NCBI GenBank assembly: GCA_009602735.1
Contig: WELA01005980.1
Coordinates: 807,653 to 840,997, forward strand
DNA: 33,345 nt
From: Mesotaenium endlicherianum
Taxonomy: Eukaryota; Streptophyta; Zygnematophyceae; Zygnematales; Mesotaeniaceae
Direction of reading: 5' to 3'
Part shown: one piece after another, positions 1 to 10,797 of the stretch
Numbering within the stretch: position 1 is the stretch's first letter
How the letters are laid out: every line of letters starts with the position of its first letter
The notes under the pieces: generated by a model
Seen by the model: only the letters and a program-made list of their open reading frames with translations
Told to the model about the DNA's origin: nothing
The model's database searches: none
Translations under genes and position numbers: made by a program

Positions 1-105
1 CCCTTCACCCTCCACCTGCCCCTTCTTCCCCCCTCGTCGCCCCCAGCCCCCATCCAAGAGGACCCAGGCGTCTCCGTTGCACAGCCCTGCAAACAAGAAA
101 CTTAC

Positions 106-266
106 GTGACGACGATCAGCTGGCAGTAGCTCGACAGTCGCTCCAGGGCTGCTCTGGCCCCCGGAATGGCGGGGATGCCATTGTTGAAATGCTCCGACTC
201 AAAGAATTGATGCACTCTGTGATTGGCTGCGACACACTCACGAGGCAAAGCGAAAGCCATGTAAGG
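106..266 (-). CDS. HAD-like (NT5C-type) phosphatase, exon 3 (gene continues off the left edge)
   Basis: A 161-bp exon starting after a strong pyrimidine-tract acceptor (TTCTTCCCCAG) and ending at a donor AC-GTAAGT. It opens in phase 0, matching the end of exon 2, and closes in phase 2, so at least one more exon lies outside the window. The residues include NHRVHQFFESEHFNNG, then IPAIPGARAALERLSS and CQLIVVT. The last hydrophobic strand ending in Thr is HAD motif II, where the Ser/Thr binds the phosphate; IPGA..AL..L is typical of nucleotidase/phosphatase HADs. Motif III (Lys) and motif IV (acidic pair) must lie beyond the window. Bases 1-105 are intron: pyrimidine-rich, with no coding signal. 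Confidence 0.75.
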
Positions 267-1386
267 CTGGGGAAGAACGTAAACAGAAACAAATCCCATC
301 CTTGGTGTACCTACAACAGTTCATGTCAGTTGTCTGGACTTCAAGGATGGTAAGAAGTGTTCATTTTTTGGCAGGTCCTTCAGTCCCTGGAAGGACGCAA
401 GCAAAAGTTCCCAGATTGACAAGAGCTGATGTCGAAGCTTCTGCAGTGGAGGCATTGACGATCTACTCTTCCTCCCCCGTGGAGTAACGCTGCAAAGAAA
501 AATCCCATAGAACAGCAATTTCCAACATACAGTTTGCGCAGGCTAATTATTTGCGTCCTGAACAGCCAACTATCAGACAAGGTGAAAGTTCTAACCTTCA
601 GCTTGAGAGCACTTCCATATCTGCTCAAGCACGCCAGCCCAAGGCACAAGCATTCCTCATCAGTCACCGACTGAAGCATGAAATTTATGCTAAAACTCGT
701 TATGGCCCTCGAGTGGCTTGTCAATGAATGACAGTACTTGCCTCGAAGCAATTCGCCCTTTGTGGTTTCAAGAACCTGTGCGAAATTCAGTTCTGTCTTT
801 AAAAGCTACTTAAGGCCTCAGTCACTGATAGGCCACGCCTCAAACAAATTATCGAAGTTCATCAGAGAACTTTCTACACTAGCAAAGACAAGCTCAAAGC
901 GAGTGAGCTTCCAGCTGCAGTGTATGATATTTCATCACCCACAAATTCTGCACCCAACATTTCTAGATTCCTTCTCCGACTTTGTCAACTGACTCTGCAA
1001 ATGTGCTGCCACGTTCGATGGCGGCTGTCCATCACAAGCCCTTGGCCTCTAGTAACTTGCTTCCACCAAACTATTGCTGCTTAGCACCTCCCCCAAATGT
1101 CTAATGTGATTTCAGTGAGTGACACTGTTGATGGTAAACCTCTAGGCAGTTGCATGAAAGCAGCCTTCGGCCCTTCACCAGGATAGCAGTACCCCAGGTC
1201 CTATGTGTGCGTGCCACTGGTCAATCGCAGAAGAGACGTGTATTTCTTCGAAGTCCCTCAAGATGAAAGCATCTTTAGAACACACCAAGCCATATACTGC
1301 ATACAACAATCAATTGTCGGTTTCTTTCCAAACCAAGCTAGTTATTAAACTTCTGGAGAGTTCGGTAATGGACAAAGTGTACACAC
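267..1386 (-). other. Intron 2 of the HAD-like gene
   Basis: About 1.1 kb between two phase-matched exons, with GT at the 1386 end and AG at the 267 end. Short open frames on both strands here (60-120 codons) have no recognisable domain and overlap each other, so I treat them as chance. An additional exon cannot be excluded: a pyrimidine-rich acceptor-like site lies at about 490-505 on this strand, but inserting an exon there is not needed to keep phase. Confidence 0.55.
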
Positions 1387-1484
1387 CTGCATGAAGTCGT
1401 ATACGAAAAACTCAGACACGTCATGTTTGATAGAGTACCGCTCTTCACAAAATATGTTAAGGGTTGCCAAGAAACTTCCCAACA
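1387..1484 (-). CDS. HAD-like (NT5C-type) phosphatase, exon 2
   Basis: A 98-bp exon too short to show as an ORF. It follows an acceptor GGTGGCAG and ends at CAG before GTGTGT. Two bases complete the split Val codon; 32 codons follow, starting LGSFLATLNIFCEERY and ending FFVYDFMQ, and the exon closes in phase 0. LGSF-LATLN directly after the DVDE motif is the usual layout of plant HAD proteins of the 5'-nucleotidase type C group, and the VYDF segment belongs to the small cap region. Intron 1 is 226 bp (1710-1485). The exact phase match on both sides is the main support. The exon would be refuted if cDNA skipped it. Confidence 0.75.
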
Positions 1485-1710
1485 CTGCCACCCCACAACA
1501 TTAGACGACAACTATCAACAACTCCGGGTTGCAACAAAGACTTGTCATGTCATACCACATATCCGTGCACAAGTATCGAGTACATACTAACTTGCTGAGG
1601 TGGAGCAAGAGCTTTAACGACTAAGAATGTTCCAGTCCAAGAGTTTCTTACAGAGCCTCTATAGGTAGCGATCAGTATACTACCATATAAGCGCGCCACT
1701 TATAGCTCAC

Positions 1711-2326
1711 CTTCATCGACATCTACTGCCACTCTTAGTAATCTTGGAGGAGGATCTTTGCTTGGGGATATAATAGAAAGTTTCTCTGACTGAAGTGTTG
1801 CATTAGGAGTCTTGCTATCCTCAATTTGTGTACAAGGACTCCCAGAACAGGAAGCCGATACCGGAAGGGTCCCTGCTGATTGAGTCGAAATTGAAAGTCT
1901 CTCCGCCAGTGGTGCAGCTGGATACAGCGGAGTCAATCTAGCATCTAAGGAAGGATCGTATGATATGTTATCTACAGAGTGTCGTCGCTGTCGACCAGCA
2001 CAACGAACACGAGCGCAATTCTTAGTGACAATATCATAAGTCCCCCAGTTTTGAATCCCAGCTAGACTTGTACCGAAGCTCCCAATCCTCCTTCTGAACC
2101 TGTGTGTCTTTAAAGTAGCAGTAGCTTCATCCCCTCTCCAGTGAGATCCGCTTGCGCGACTTTGACATCCAGCATTTAGTGCCCTTGAAATGATATATGT
2201 GCTTGGCAGTTGAAAGTGACCGCTCTTCACGTCCCCAGACTCCCTCTTCAAGATCTCAACGCTTGACTTACTGGAGACTGACAAATGAACCCCAGAACAG
2301 CTAGTGGCCAAAAGCGACTGCGCCAT
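1711..2326 (-). CDS. HAD-like (NT5C-type) phosphatase, exon 1
   Basis: First coding exon of a split gene continuing in 1484-1387 and 266-106. The ATG at 2326 is preferred over an upstream in-frame GTG because the reading from it begins MAQSLLATSCSG and is Ser-rich with few acidic residues, as in chloroplast transit peptides. The exon gives 205 residues plus one base. Its last residues, RVAVDVDE, are HAD motif I (DxDxx; D202 the likely nucleophile, D204 the likely acid/base), so the first 190 or so residues are transit peptide and a poorly conserved extension. It ends at a clear donor (AAG then GTGAGC). Exon 2 begins with two bases that complete a Val codon, giving DVDEV-LGSF, as expected of the family. 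The family hydrolyses phosphomonoesters (5'-deoxynucleotidase-like); the substrate here is unknown and the plastid location is inferred. Confidence 0.75.
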
Positions 2327-5300
2327 GTTCCCTGACGCAGTCTTCAACTGCTTCCTCACAAAACTAAGAAGAACATAGCTCCAGTTGGTCACAGGCTGCG
2401 CCTTTCAAAGCCCCCCGAGAAAGCTCAGTGCTCACGGAGACAAGAGAGTGCACACGGCGAAAAATACTCGGCAGATCTCTGTAGAGGAAGCAAACGATGC
2501 CACGCTGTATAAGACTTATGAGAGACGATCGCCGTCCAACTGTATACCGGGTTCTCTAGCTATGAATGGATGGGTGAGTGCTTCGGGAACAGCGTCTGTT
2601 GCATTTCGTTGGAGATCGTTTTGATGCACCTGCTTACATGTAACCAATTAAGAGGGGATTGATCAACTGTAGGCAAGTGAATTTGAATGAACACCTGCTC
2701 TCGCCTCAGTAAGTTCGCCTTTTGGCTGGCGTCAATTGTTAATTCGCCCACAGTGCAATCCAGAGTCAAAGGTACGAATTTGGCGGCTTTCAAGGGCCAA
2801 GAAGGCAGTCGCCGGCGGAAGGAGTGCTATTTCTCGCAGGGCTTAACCAGAACGCGCGGGTGGATATGACGGAGAAGTACGTTCTATACGCCTTCGAGAA
2901 GTGAAACTATCCTAATAGAGAAACGAACTTATCTCGTGATTAACTGCGTAAACTCAACGCAAAATCACGATTATTGCGTTGGAACCCTGGTTGACACTGG
3001 TTGACACCTACTCCGGAAGGCGTTCCAGGGTCTGCCAGGGTCAGTTGCGTTGTGGGGGAGTCAATCCAAGTTGTGCCCTTGACTGAAAACGGTCCAACCC
3101 AGTCAAAACGGTGTTTTCTTCGGCCTGCCTTGGCCTGCCTGCATCTGCATACTGTACGCTCCAGTATGCTCAACCCTAAGCTGCCTCCAGGGAAAAGTAC
3201 CCGGGACTGCTTCTATGGCATCTAGATTAAGAACAAAATCCACCCTTTCAAGCCATACCTTCAGCCACTCCCCTACACTTATCAAGTGGTGACAAGGATC
3301 TTGTGGAGAAGAATAAACCCAGCTCACACCAATAACTACTGTCTTATCTTATATGTGTGTCATGCGAGCATACGTGCATAGGCGATCAATAATTTCGTTG
3401 TCCTTATTCCTTTCAATCTAAAACACGAAAATGAGGCAAAAGCATGAAATATTTGGCTTTCAAAACTGCAGGAAACATCGTTTGATGGAGAGTGTAATCG
3501 CTCAGACGTCAAGCTCACGTTGAGATTCAGCATGACATTGGCACAAGCCATCCTAGAGTAGCAAACATTGCATATAGCCTCCCTAGAGGGATGAATGAGG
3601 GTAAAAGTAACCAGCCACTTAGAGATTGAAGTTAACTTGTACCTTTGTAGAATGGTGCTTGAATCTTCAGGTGATTTTTATGATTGACTACAGTATATGA
3701 AGGCGTGAGCAAGATAGACTCACCAGTTGCATCTTCTTTAGGACAACCATAAGCCAACTAATAATGGCCTGGAAATAATCAAAGCCTTATGAATACTCAT
3801 GTGTTAGAAAACAAATCAATAGTGGAACAAAAGCATTACAACATATAATATTTCCAACCACCTCACATGAGAGATTGTTGAAGCTTGACACCTTGGTGTA
3901 AGTTGCATATGATACCCAACTACTCAAAGGGCTGCAGAATGATTGAAGTGTGGACGAGGAATTGCAATTCAAACTTGTAGACGTCCTAAGCACTTGTTGA
4001 GTGAAAGTGCTTACCCAACTTATCATCAATAAGAATGTCTAAGAAAAAGCTTGGGAGGCAAAAAAGATTACTTCACTGCAAGACGCTGTAAAGAAGAAAC
4101 GTTCATTACTTGGTCTTGAGCGAATGCCATCGTGATTAATGTCACAATAGGACGGTTCTTGGCCAAGTTATTGTTTCTCCGTTGCACAAAGCTTAAGTCA
4201 CCAAATGCGTTGGTGTGAGATGGACCATATCCAAGTTGTAGGCGTACGATTGTATATCATGGGAGATGTATTTATGAAGAAACCACAATAATACTGCTTT
4301 TAACGACTTGTGGAAGGTACATGCCTGACCTTTAAGGACCACCCATGACAATGCCTCTATTTGTTGCCAAAAAATTTTGTCTGATACGCGTGCTTATCAA
4401 ACAGAGACATAGTTCTTGCATCGCTGACGCTTTCACACAAGCTACTTGCCCCCAAGGGTTGTGCAGTGAAGACCAAGAATGCTTTTGTATGGTCTATTAG
4501 CCTCCAATGCTTCTCATTAATCTATCTGCACTATTTGCATGCCGGCAGCCTACTCCCCAATGTGGATTACTAGCTTCAAAAAAGCACGTTTTGCCTCTAT
4601 GCTTTATAAGGATCTTCACAGAGCGTAGAAGCGTAGAAACAAATTCACTCTTAAAATCTGTGTACAGTTTTCAACCCTATGAGGCAAATAATAAGCAGTC
4701 AAATAGAAAATCTTGTAAGCTTATGACCTTGTTGATAGCAAAGGTGCCAACTACCATAAAATAAGTATTTCCTATTTGCTTGATCGATATTGTAGCGCAG
4801 CTATCCAAGAGGGCTCGTCATTCAAGGGGGGCGGCCACCCAGCTCCCTCGCCAAAAAAATAGCCGACCTACGGATCACCCGCTGACACTCTTCCAAGTTC
4901 CTGCATGTATGTACTACGCATGCAACGAAAACCTTAAGCACTTGCAATGTCGCCGTCAGTGGCTCTTTTGTCGTCATACAAGCATAATACACCATGGCTC
5001 CCTGCGTGCCTCATGCTGCCTCATGCTCCCTCACATAGTGCACAATGTGCATAGGAAGCAAGCCGCTCTCAGATACTCGTGGGCTTCCCCTAGATGAGGC
5101 TGCACCTACACTCACACAAAAATCTCACGCGATGCACCTCAATGTCCAGCAGGACATGTCCAGCCCACATACTGTGCACCCCAACATAGTGGCGGGCTGA
5201 CGATAGCTAGCCCGCTCTCCTCCGACAAGAGAAAACTAGAACGAGAAAAAAGAGCCTACAAGCTGTGATCATAGGCTGTGCCGATGCAGATGCTCGTGCA

Positions 5301-5530
5301 ACGCTCTAGTTCCTTGTCAGCTGGGGCAGAGTTGGGCATGACCGAGCTCCTATAGAGGAAGCGGACGCTGAGGGGGGGACACGTGCAGCGGAAGGAGGGG
5401 CACACCTGTGAACCAGAGCAGCCCGTATGTGAACTCACCAACGCGTGCAACCCCCCCATCAGACTGCTGCCGCCGCATCTTCCTTCATAGGCATTTATGT
5501 CAGAAGCCACGTGAGTTCACTCTGACGACC
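2327..5530. other. Intergenic region, no gene recognised
   Basis: About 3.2 kb between the 5' end of the HAD-like gene and the triplet repeat. The part next to 2326 should carry the leader and promoter of that gene, but I see no convincing TATA box. Open frames are short and overlapping, with no domain or splice-supported pattern. Only small local duplications are visible, such as repeated GGTTGACAC near 2985-3008 and repeated CCTCATGCT near 5008-5030. I see no transposon ends, tRNA or tandem array. Confidence 0.5.
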
Positions 5531-5540
5531 TCAGCCAATC

Positions 5541-5613
5541 GTGATTGCTGCTGCTGCTCCTTCTCCTGCTACTGCTGCTGCGGCTGCTGCTGCTGCTCCT
5601 TCACCTCCTCCTC

Positions 5614-5650
<37 letters not shown>

Positions 5651-5692
5651 TCCTTCACCTCCTCCTCCTCCTGCTGCTGCTGCTGCTGCTCT
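5541..5692. repeat. Compound triplet repeat (CTG/CTC)
   Basis: About 150 bp of mixed CTG and CTC triplets on the plus strand. It includes a perfect (CTG)10 at 5617-5646 and (CTG)6 at 5671-5688, each preceded by a TTCACCTCCTCC-type block, so the array looks like two copies of a larger compound unit. It lies about 160-310 bases past the stop codon of the minus-strand gene, so it would be 3' UTR or flank. It reads as poly-Gln/Glu or poly-Ala/Gly in different minus frames, but none is in frame with that gene, so I do not call it coding. Confidence 0.85.
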
Positions 5693-5851
5693 TCCCAATC
5701 GTCGGACCACACCACCCTCCCGCTTCTGCTCCGACTTCCGGTCCTTAGTCCGCACCCGCAAAGTGACCGCAAGGTGAAAAGCTCTTCCCGTGTGGCCTTC
5801 TGGGACGAGACTGCCAGGCGGGTTGTCCGTGACTTCCAGAAGGCTCACAAC

Positions 5852-6521
5852 TCAGGAAGAATGCCCCACAAGAGGCGTGCTGCTCCCTCCAGCCCTAGTG
5901 CCACGAGCACCCGGAGCTTCCGAGGTGGACCATCTCCGATTTGCAGCCTGCGGGCCTGGATGAGGGAACGAGCTGGGCAGAGTTGGCGAGTGAGGGAGCC
6001 CAAAGGCGGAGGCGGAGGGAGACGCCAGAATTGGCTCAGAGAAGGAGACCAGCCCAGCAACGGCAGGCGGATAAGACCGCGTCCTATTGCTCCCGCTCAT
6101 GCCCGCCCTCTGCTTCGTGATGTCTATGCTCTGGCTGCGCACAGGCAAAGCCACAGGCACGAGATCGTCCGGCTCGCCGTCGTCCTCGTTGGAGAAGCTG
6201 CCACCTGGTGGCATGGGAAGAGCCCGGGAGTTGCCCGGCTCTTTGCGTGCGTAGGAGCCCGAGCCCTGCCCACTACTCTGCAGCCGCTGGTGGTGGGGCC
6301 CGTTGAGTGGGCTGTGGGCGCCCTCACTCGGGGCGGACTCTTTGACGTTTTCGGCAGCGGCGCCGCCCGGGCGTCCTGCGTGCCCGTTGCCACCTGCATG
6401 CGGTGCGTCGGGCGGCCATTGCATCACGGGCTTAGCTGCGAGCGCTTGGGCCAGGCGATCCGGCAGCTTCGCGCGCACCTTCCCCTGCGCCTCCGCATGT
6501 GCCTGCGCATGTGCCTGTGCG

Positions 6522-6603
<82 letters not shown>

Positions 6604-9600
6604 GCTGTGCCGGGGCGTGCGCGTGTGCATGTGCGTGTGCAAGCGCGAGTGCAAGTGCCGGTGCAGTATGCGTCCCCTTGGGATCAGCAGGCTTGTTCTC
6701 TTTCTCCACGCTCTCATGCTCCGAGGCAGGAGCCGGCTGCAGCTGCTGCTCGAGGTTCATGTGTAGCTCCCCGGACCCCCCCTTCTCCTTCCTCAGGCCA
6801 CCCTTAGCCAAGCTGCTGCCCGGCCCCTGCGCCTGAGAAAGCAACCCTGCAGCCGCTGCCGCCGCCAACGACAATGATGGTGGCGACTTTGCCAATGACG
6901 CCGCCGCCGCTGCTGACGACAACAACGACTGCGACTTTCTCAACGATGCTGCCACTGCCGCTGATGCCGCCACTGCAGCCGTCGATGATGACAGCGACGA
7001 AGACGATTTTCTCAAAGACGTCGCCGCCGCCGACAACGACGCGAACGAAGAAGGGGACTTTGCCGCCACTGCCTGCTGGCCTGCGGAGGTGGGGGCCACC
7101 GACTTCAGCAGGGAAGCCTCCTCGCCCTCCTCAACCGGAGCCCCGCTGCGGCCCGTGCCTCCGCTGCCGCCCGTGCGCTGCTGCTGCGCCAGACGGGCTT
7201 GTGCAGCTTCCACCTGGCGCTTGCTGAACCCGAGCCCGCCGCTCCCCCGAGTCTGAACGCCTGCCGGCACCCTGGGCGACTTCAGGCGGGGGCCTAACCG
7301 CGGCCGCCCCACCTCTTCGAGTGGCGCATTCGCCTGCCGCACCAGCCGTGGCGACTTGGCCCGCGCACTGCCCGGCTGCCTGGCGCAGCCTTCTCCTTTG
7401 CTTCCTGCAGCCCTTGCGGTTGCACTCAGCTGGTCCCGGCCATTCTGTACCCCTGCCCCTGCCTCTGCCCCAGCTCCAGGGGAAAGGGCGTCCGGGCAAC
7501 CGCCGCCTCCGCCGCCTCCGCCGCCGTGTGCGTCGTCGGAGACAAAGGAGATGACGTGCACGCTCTCGTTGAACGTCACCCTCCTGCCGGTGCGCTTGCG
7601 CGAGGGCGGGCGCGTGCGCATGATGCTCACCAGCTGTCGTTCCGGCTTCGGCGCCGCGCCACCTGGCGAAGAAGCGGCAGCAGCAACAGCTACCGTGTCC
7701 AGGCCAGCCCCTCCGCTCTCGGCGTGAGCCTGAGCCTGAGCCTGGGCCTGGGCTCGAGCCAGAGCAACTTGCCTGACGGGGTTCTCCTTGTTGTCAAGGG
7801 ATGCTGAGGGGGACGTGGAGGACGTGGATGCACCACCGCCAGATGCCCCCTCTTGCCACGGCGCCGCCAGCTGCAAGTTCGGCGCACTGCTGCCCAACCT
7901 GCTGCCATGTGGAGATAGTCTGATCACCAACCCCCTTCTCCCAGCAAGCTGCGGGGCAGCCTCAGGGAAGTCTGTGCCCTCACCGCTGAGGTCATCGCAG
8001 AGGTAGCCATTTTCCGGAGACTCCTCCTCCTCCTCCTCCTCAGCCTGAGTGTCCCCTGCTGCAGCGTCTGTGTGAGGCGACGTGGGTATCAGAAGGGGAG
8101 GGGGCTTCAGCGCAGCTCGCAAGTCTGACAACTGGAAGCAGCCATCTGCGTGCGGCCCATCCGCCTCGCCAGCCTCTGCCCCCATCCCAGCGCTCGCCCC
8201 CGAACCTGCACCCGCAGCCACCAGCCGTATGCTTGCGCCGTCTGCCGCCCCTGCCTTTCCTTCCCCAACAACATTGATCCTAGCCTGCTGCAGTGCGGCG
8301 TCGCCACCTGGCACTCCCTGCGCCTCCGCCTCTTGCAACACCCCTGCCCCAAGCTGTGTGGGAGGCTCGCCAGTAGATTTGGCAAGATTCTCCGCCCCGC
8401 GTCTGCCTTCGCCTCTCGCTGCTGCGTCGGAACCTTCGTCCGACTGCTGTCTCCCGCCCGCCCCCCCGCCCGGATGCCCGTTGCCGAGGTGCTTCTGGTG
8501 TCCCCCCTGCCCCAGGGCGTGCCCCTGGGCGACTGTTGCGAGCTCTCCGTCCACAATCGACCCTCTCTCGGCACCCCTGCTATCCCTGCCACTGCCATTG
8601 CCGCTGCCACTGCCGGTGGTGCTGCCGTTGCGAGCCAATCCCCGCATTACCCCAGAAGAAAAGCTGGCTTCTGGACCACCGGAGCTCTCAAAGGCCCGCA
8701 GGCTGGGGCCGTGGGCGTCGCCGCTTGCGGTGCGTGACGCTCTCATCGCGCCAGGCTGCCACGTGTGGCTCCTCGCAGCTGTGCTGCGGGCGCTTGTCTC
8801 ATCCAACGCGGACAAGGTTGCAAAGTGGGATCTCCCTTCCCCTCCACCTCCACCTCCTCGCTCGGCGCCTGGCGAGGCTCGCCCCGCAGCGTGCATGCTG
8901 GGCCCAAACTTGAGGCTGCCGGTTTCGGCTGTTTGCGAGCGCTGGATCCCCCGCAGTTGCTGCTGCTGCTGCAGCTGCGCTTCGCGCTCGTGCGCCCCCG
9001 TGGCGGCGGCAGCCCAGCGGGCCCTGCCGCCACTGCCGGCAGCGCTCGCACTCAGAGAGAACGCTCCACCGGTCCTGTAGTAAGCGCGTGCGTCGTCGAG
9101 TACGTCCGGCGAAGCGTCCGGCGAAGCCGCCGCTCCAGGGAAGCGCTTGGAAGCCGTCGCCTCGCCGGCGAGCGGCGGCCCTGTCGGCGTCGTGGAAACC
9201 AACGAAGACGACGACGACGACGACGCCGCCGGCCTGTTGTTTGCCGCCGACAGCCGCATGGCCTCCACCGCCCCGGGCCTGCGCACGCCCTCGTACGACC
9301 TGGACCTCCTCAGGCTTGTGCCGGACTCGCGCGCGCGGCCCTCGCCGTTGTCGGCGGGGGGGGAGGAGGTGGGCGCCTGGTAGCTGGCAGACTTGCCGTA
9401 CACGCTGGAGGAGGCCGAGGAGGAGCTTTCCCGGGGGCTCTTGATCTTCGTCTGCAGGAACTTGAAGAGCTTGCGGCCGGCAGCCGCCGCAACGGCCGCA
9501 GCCCCCTCGCTTGGGCTGGTCGCTTTCTCTCTCGCGCTGCTGCCCCCCCCGCTCAAGGGGAGGCACTGCCCCTGCGCTACGCCGTCTTCGCTTTCCATGC

Positions 9601-9787
9601 GCGTGTGCCGGGGCTGCTGCATGAAGCCCGCCTGTGCGTGCTCCTCTCGGCTGGCGTGCGCTGCCATAGAGCCGTCGGCCTCGCGCGTGGCAGCAAGGTG
9701 GCCGCTGTCGAAGCTCTCCCGCCAGCTGGCGTGGGCGACATTGACGACGGCGTTGACGGCGTCCAAGCTGACTGCCTTCTCGTTCAT
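5852..9787 (-). CDS. Large low-complexity protein with an RVxF-type PP1-docking motif; function unknown
   Basis: A single uninterrupted frame of 1311 codons from ATG 9787. An upstream in-frame TGA at 9817-9815 limits the start, and the earlier in-frame GTG is not a eukaryotic start. I recognise no catalytic domain. Visible in order: a basic patch KLFKFLQTKIKSP near residues 105-117; a Ser/Arg-rich stretch with RRSRSYEG; an acidic Glu run near 580-590; RKRTGRRVTFNESVHVISF near 730-750 with RVTF at 736-739; Ala-rich repeats carrying S-L-x-K-S near 910-980; an Ala-Gln dipeptide run near 1059-1100; and a C-terminus with RSQSIDI, RSRSYPP, LVSFSEP and RRWSTSE. Many R-x-x-S sites suggest phosphorylation. 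The DNA is far more GC-rich than its flanks, which also produces long antisense shadow frames. Probably a disordered regulatory or scaffold protein (inference). It may be a separate gene or, less likely, a later exon of the gene upstream. Confidence 0.65.
6523..6600. repeat. Perfect hexanucleotide microsatellite (GTGCCT)13, coding for Ala-Gln
   Basis: Thirteen perfect GTGCCT units on the plus strand, with degenerate units on both sides (about 6490-6650). On the minus strand, in frame with the large gene, it reads GCA CAG repeatedly, giving (Ala-Gln)n flanked by Ala-His dipeptides. The six-base unit keeps the frame when units are gained or lost, so length variation would change the protein without breaking it. 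Confidence 0.95.
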
Positions 9788-10797
9788 CCCAAACACAGCC
9801 TCCCTGTCGCCTGCTCACACGTGCCCCCGCCCCCGCCCGCACCGCCGGTCCCCCATTCCCCCAGCAAGAGGATGGATAAGTGACTGTCAGAACCAGCTGC
9901 TGCAGAGAGAGGCAGCTGAAATGGTTGAGACTGCGCGGAGTTTGGGCTCTCAATGTGAAAGTGCTGGCAGGGAGCCGTTAGATTAGCCACGTGCACATCA
10001 ATCTCGGATTCCTCCTCCTCCAGATCACGAGGCAAGCATTAGATATGCAGCCGTGGGGCACAATGCCCGCCAATGGAGTAAGTAGGTGCTCTGGTTTGCA
10101 AGTATGGCAGTCGAGGGGACATGAAGGCCCGGCACTCACTCACTAATCAGCGCCACTTTCTCCACCGGAATGAGTGCAGATCGAGTCGACCGTGCGATCA
10201 TCATTTGAGGTGAAGGGGGACATCTGCTCCAAGAGCCCACTAGCACGCGACACAGCATTCGGGAAGCAGGAGGCGAGAGAGATGCGTCGCTCCCGCTGCT
10301 GCTAGGCTCTCTGTGCTGGCCGAGTCGATATGTGCAAGAAATCGGGCCGAGCATCGCATGCTCCTCTTGCATACGTCTTTCTCACATGTGTGCTTTCTTG
10401 AAGTTCTGGATGGAAGCAAATGAAGAGTGCAAAGGCTTCCTAGATAAGTGAGGACTGAGGGAAAAACTGTCAACTTCTTGTGCTATTATCAGAATGTCCC
10501 CTCCCATAGATTAATTACTAACAGACGTGTCCAGGAGGATACGTTCACCCTCCTTGTACTCAGCTGACCATGAGTGATTACTTCAGGATTGGGGAGGGCT
10601 ACTAGTGGAATGCATGTCACGCATGACACAAGAATCAAGTGACAAACTGCCGACATGCATTTGTCTTGGCGAGCTAGAGCGGAGAGGCCGAGAGGTGGGA
10701 GAGGGGAGCNTAGGGAGGCAGGGGCAAGGGGGAATGGGAACTCAAAAATAACCAAGGAAAGGTTAGATAGGAGCCAAAGGTGAAGAGGGAAACTTAC
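9788..10797 (-). other. Region between the large gene and the pyrophosphatase-like exon
   Basis: This stretch probably holds the leader and promoter of the large gene and the 3' part (intron plus later exons or UTR) of the pyrophosphatase-like gene, whose exon ends at a donor at 10797/10798. A possible acceptor TTATCTAG lies near 10440 and is followed by about 65 open codons in a compatible phase (to 10240), but they do not resemble the usual pyrophosphatase C-terminus, so I make no exon call. One undetermined base (N) is at 10710. No repeat or mobile element is seen. Confidence 0.4.

Noticed and set aside
321..751. Minus-strand frames of 65 and 123 codons inside intron 2 as HAD exons
   Set aside because: Neither gives family-like sequence, while exons 2 and 3 already join in phase 0 and supply the expected motifs.
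5531..5848. Minus-strand Ala/Gly-rich frame after the large gene, as an extra C-terminal exon
   Set aside because: It comes after a stop codon, lies in another frame, and I see no splice donor before the stop that would join it.
5408..6766. 452-codon plus-strand open frame, rich in Cys, Leu and Arg
   Set aside because: It is antisense to the longer minus-strand frame and crosses the triplet and hexamer repeats. Its composition simply mirrors GC-rich repeats and no domain is visible.
8082..9080. Plus-strand frame of 332 codons, with other long plus frames to 9883
   Set aside because: Antisense shadows of the GC-rich 1311-codon gene; high GC removes stops in every frame. The minus frame is the longest and contains a plausible docking motif.
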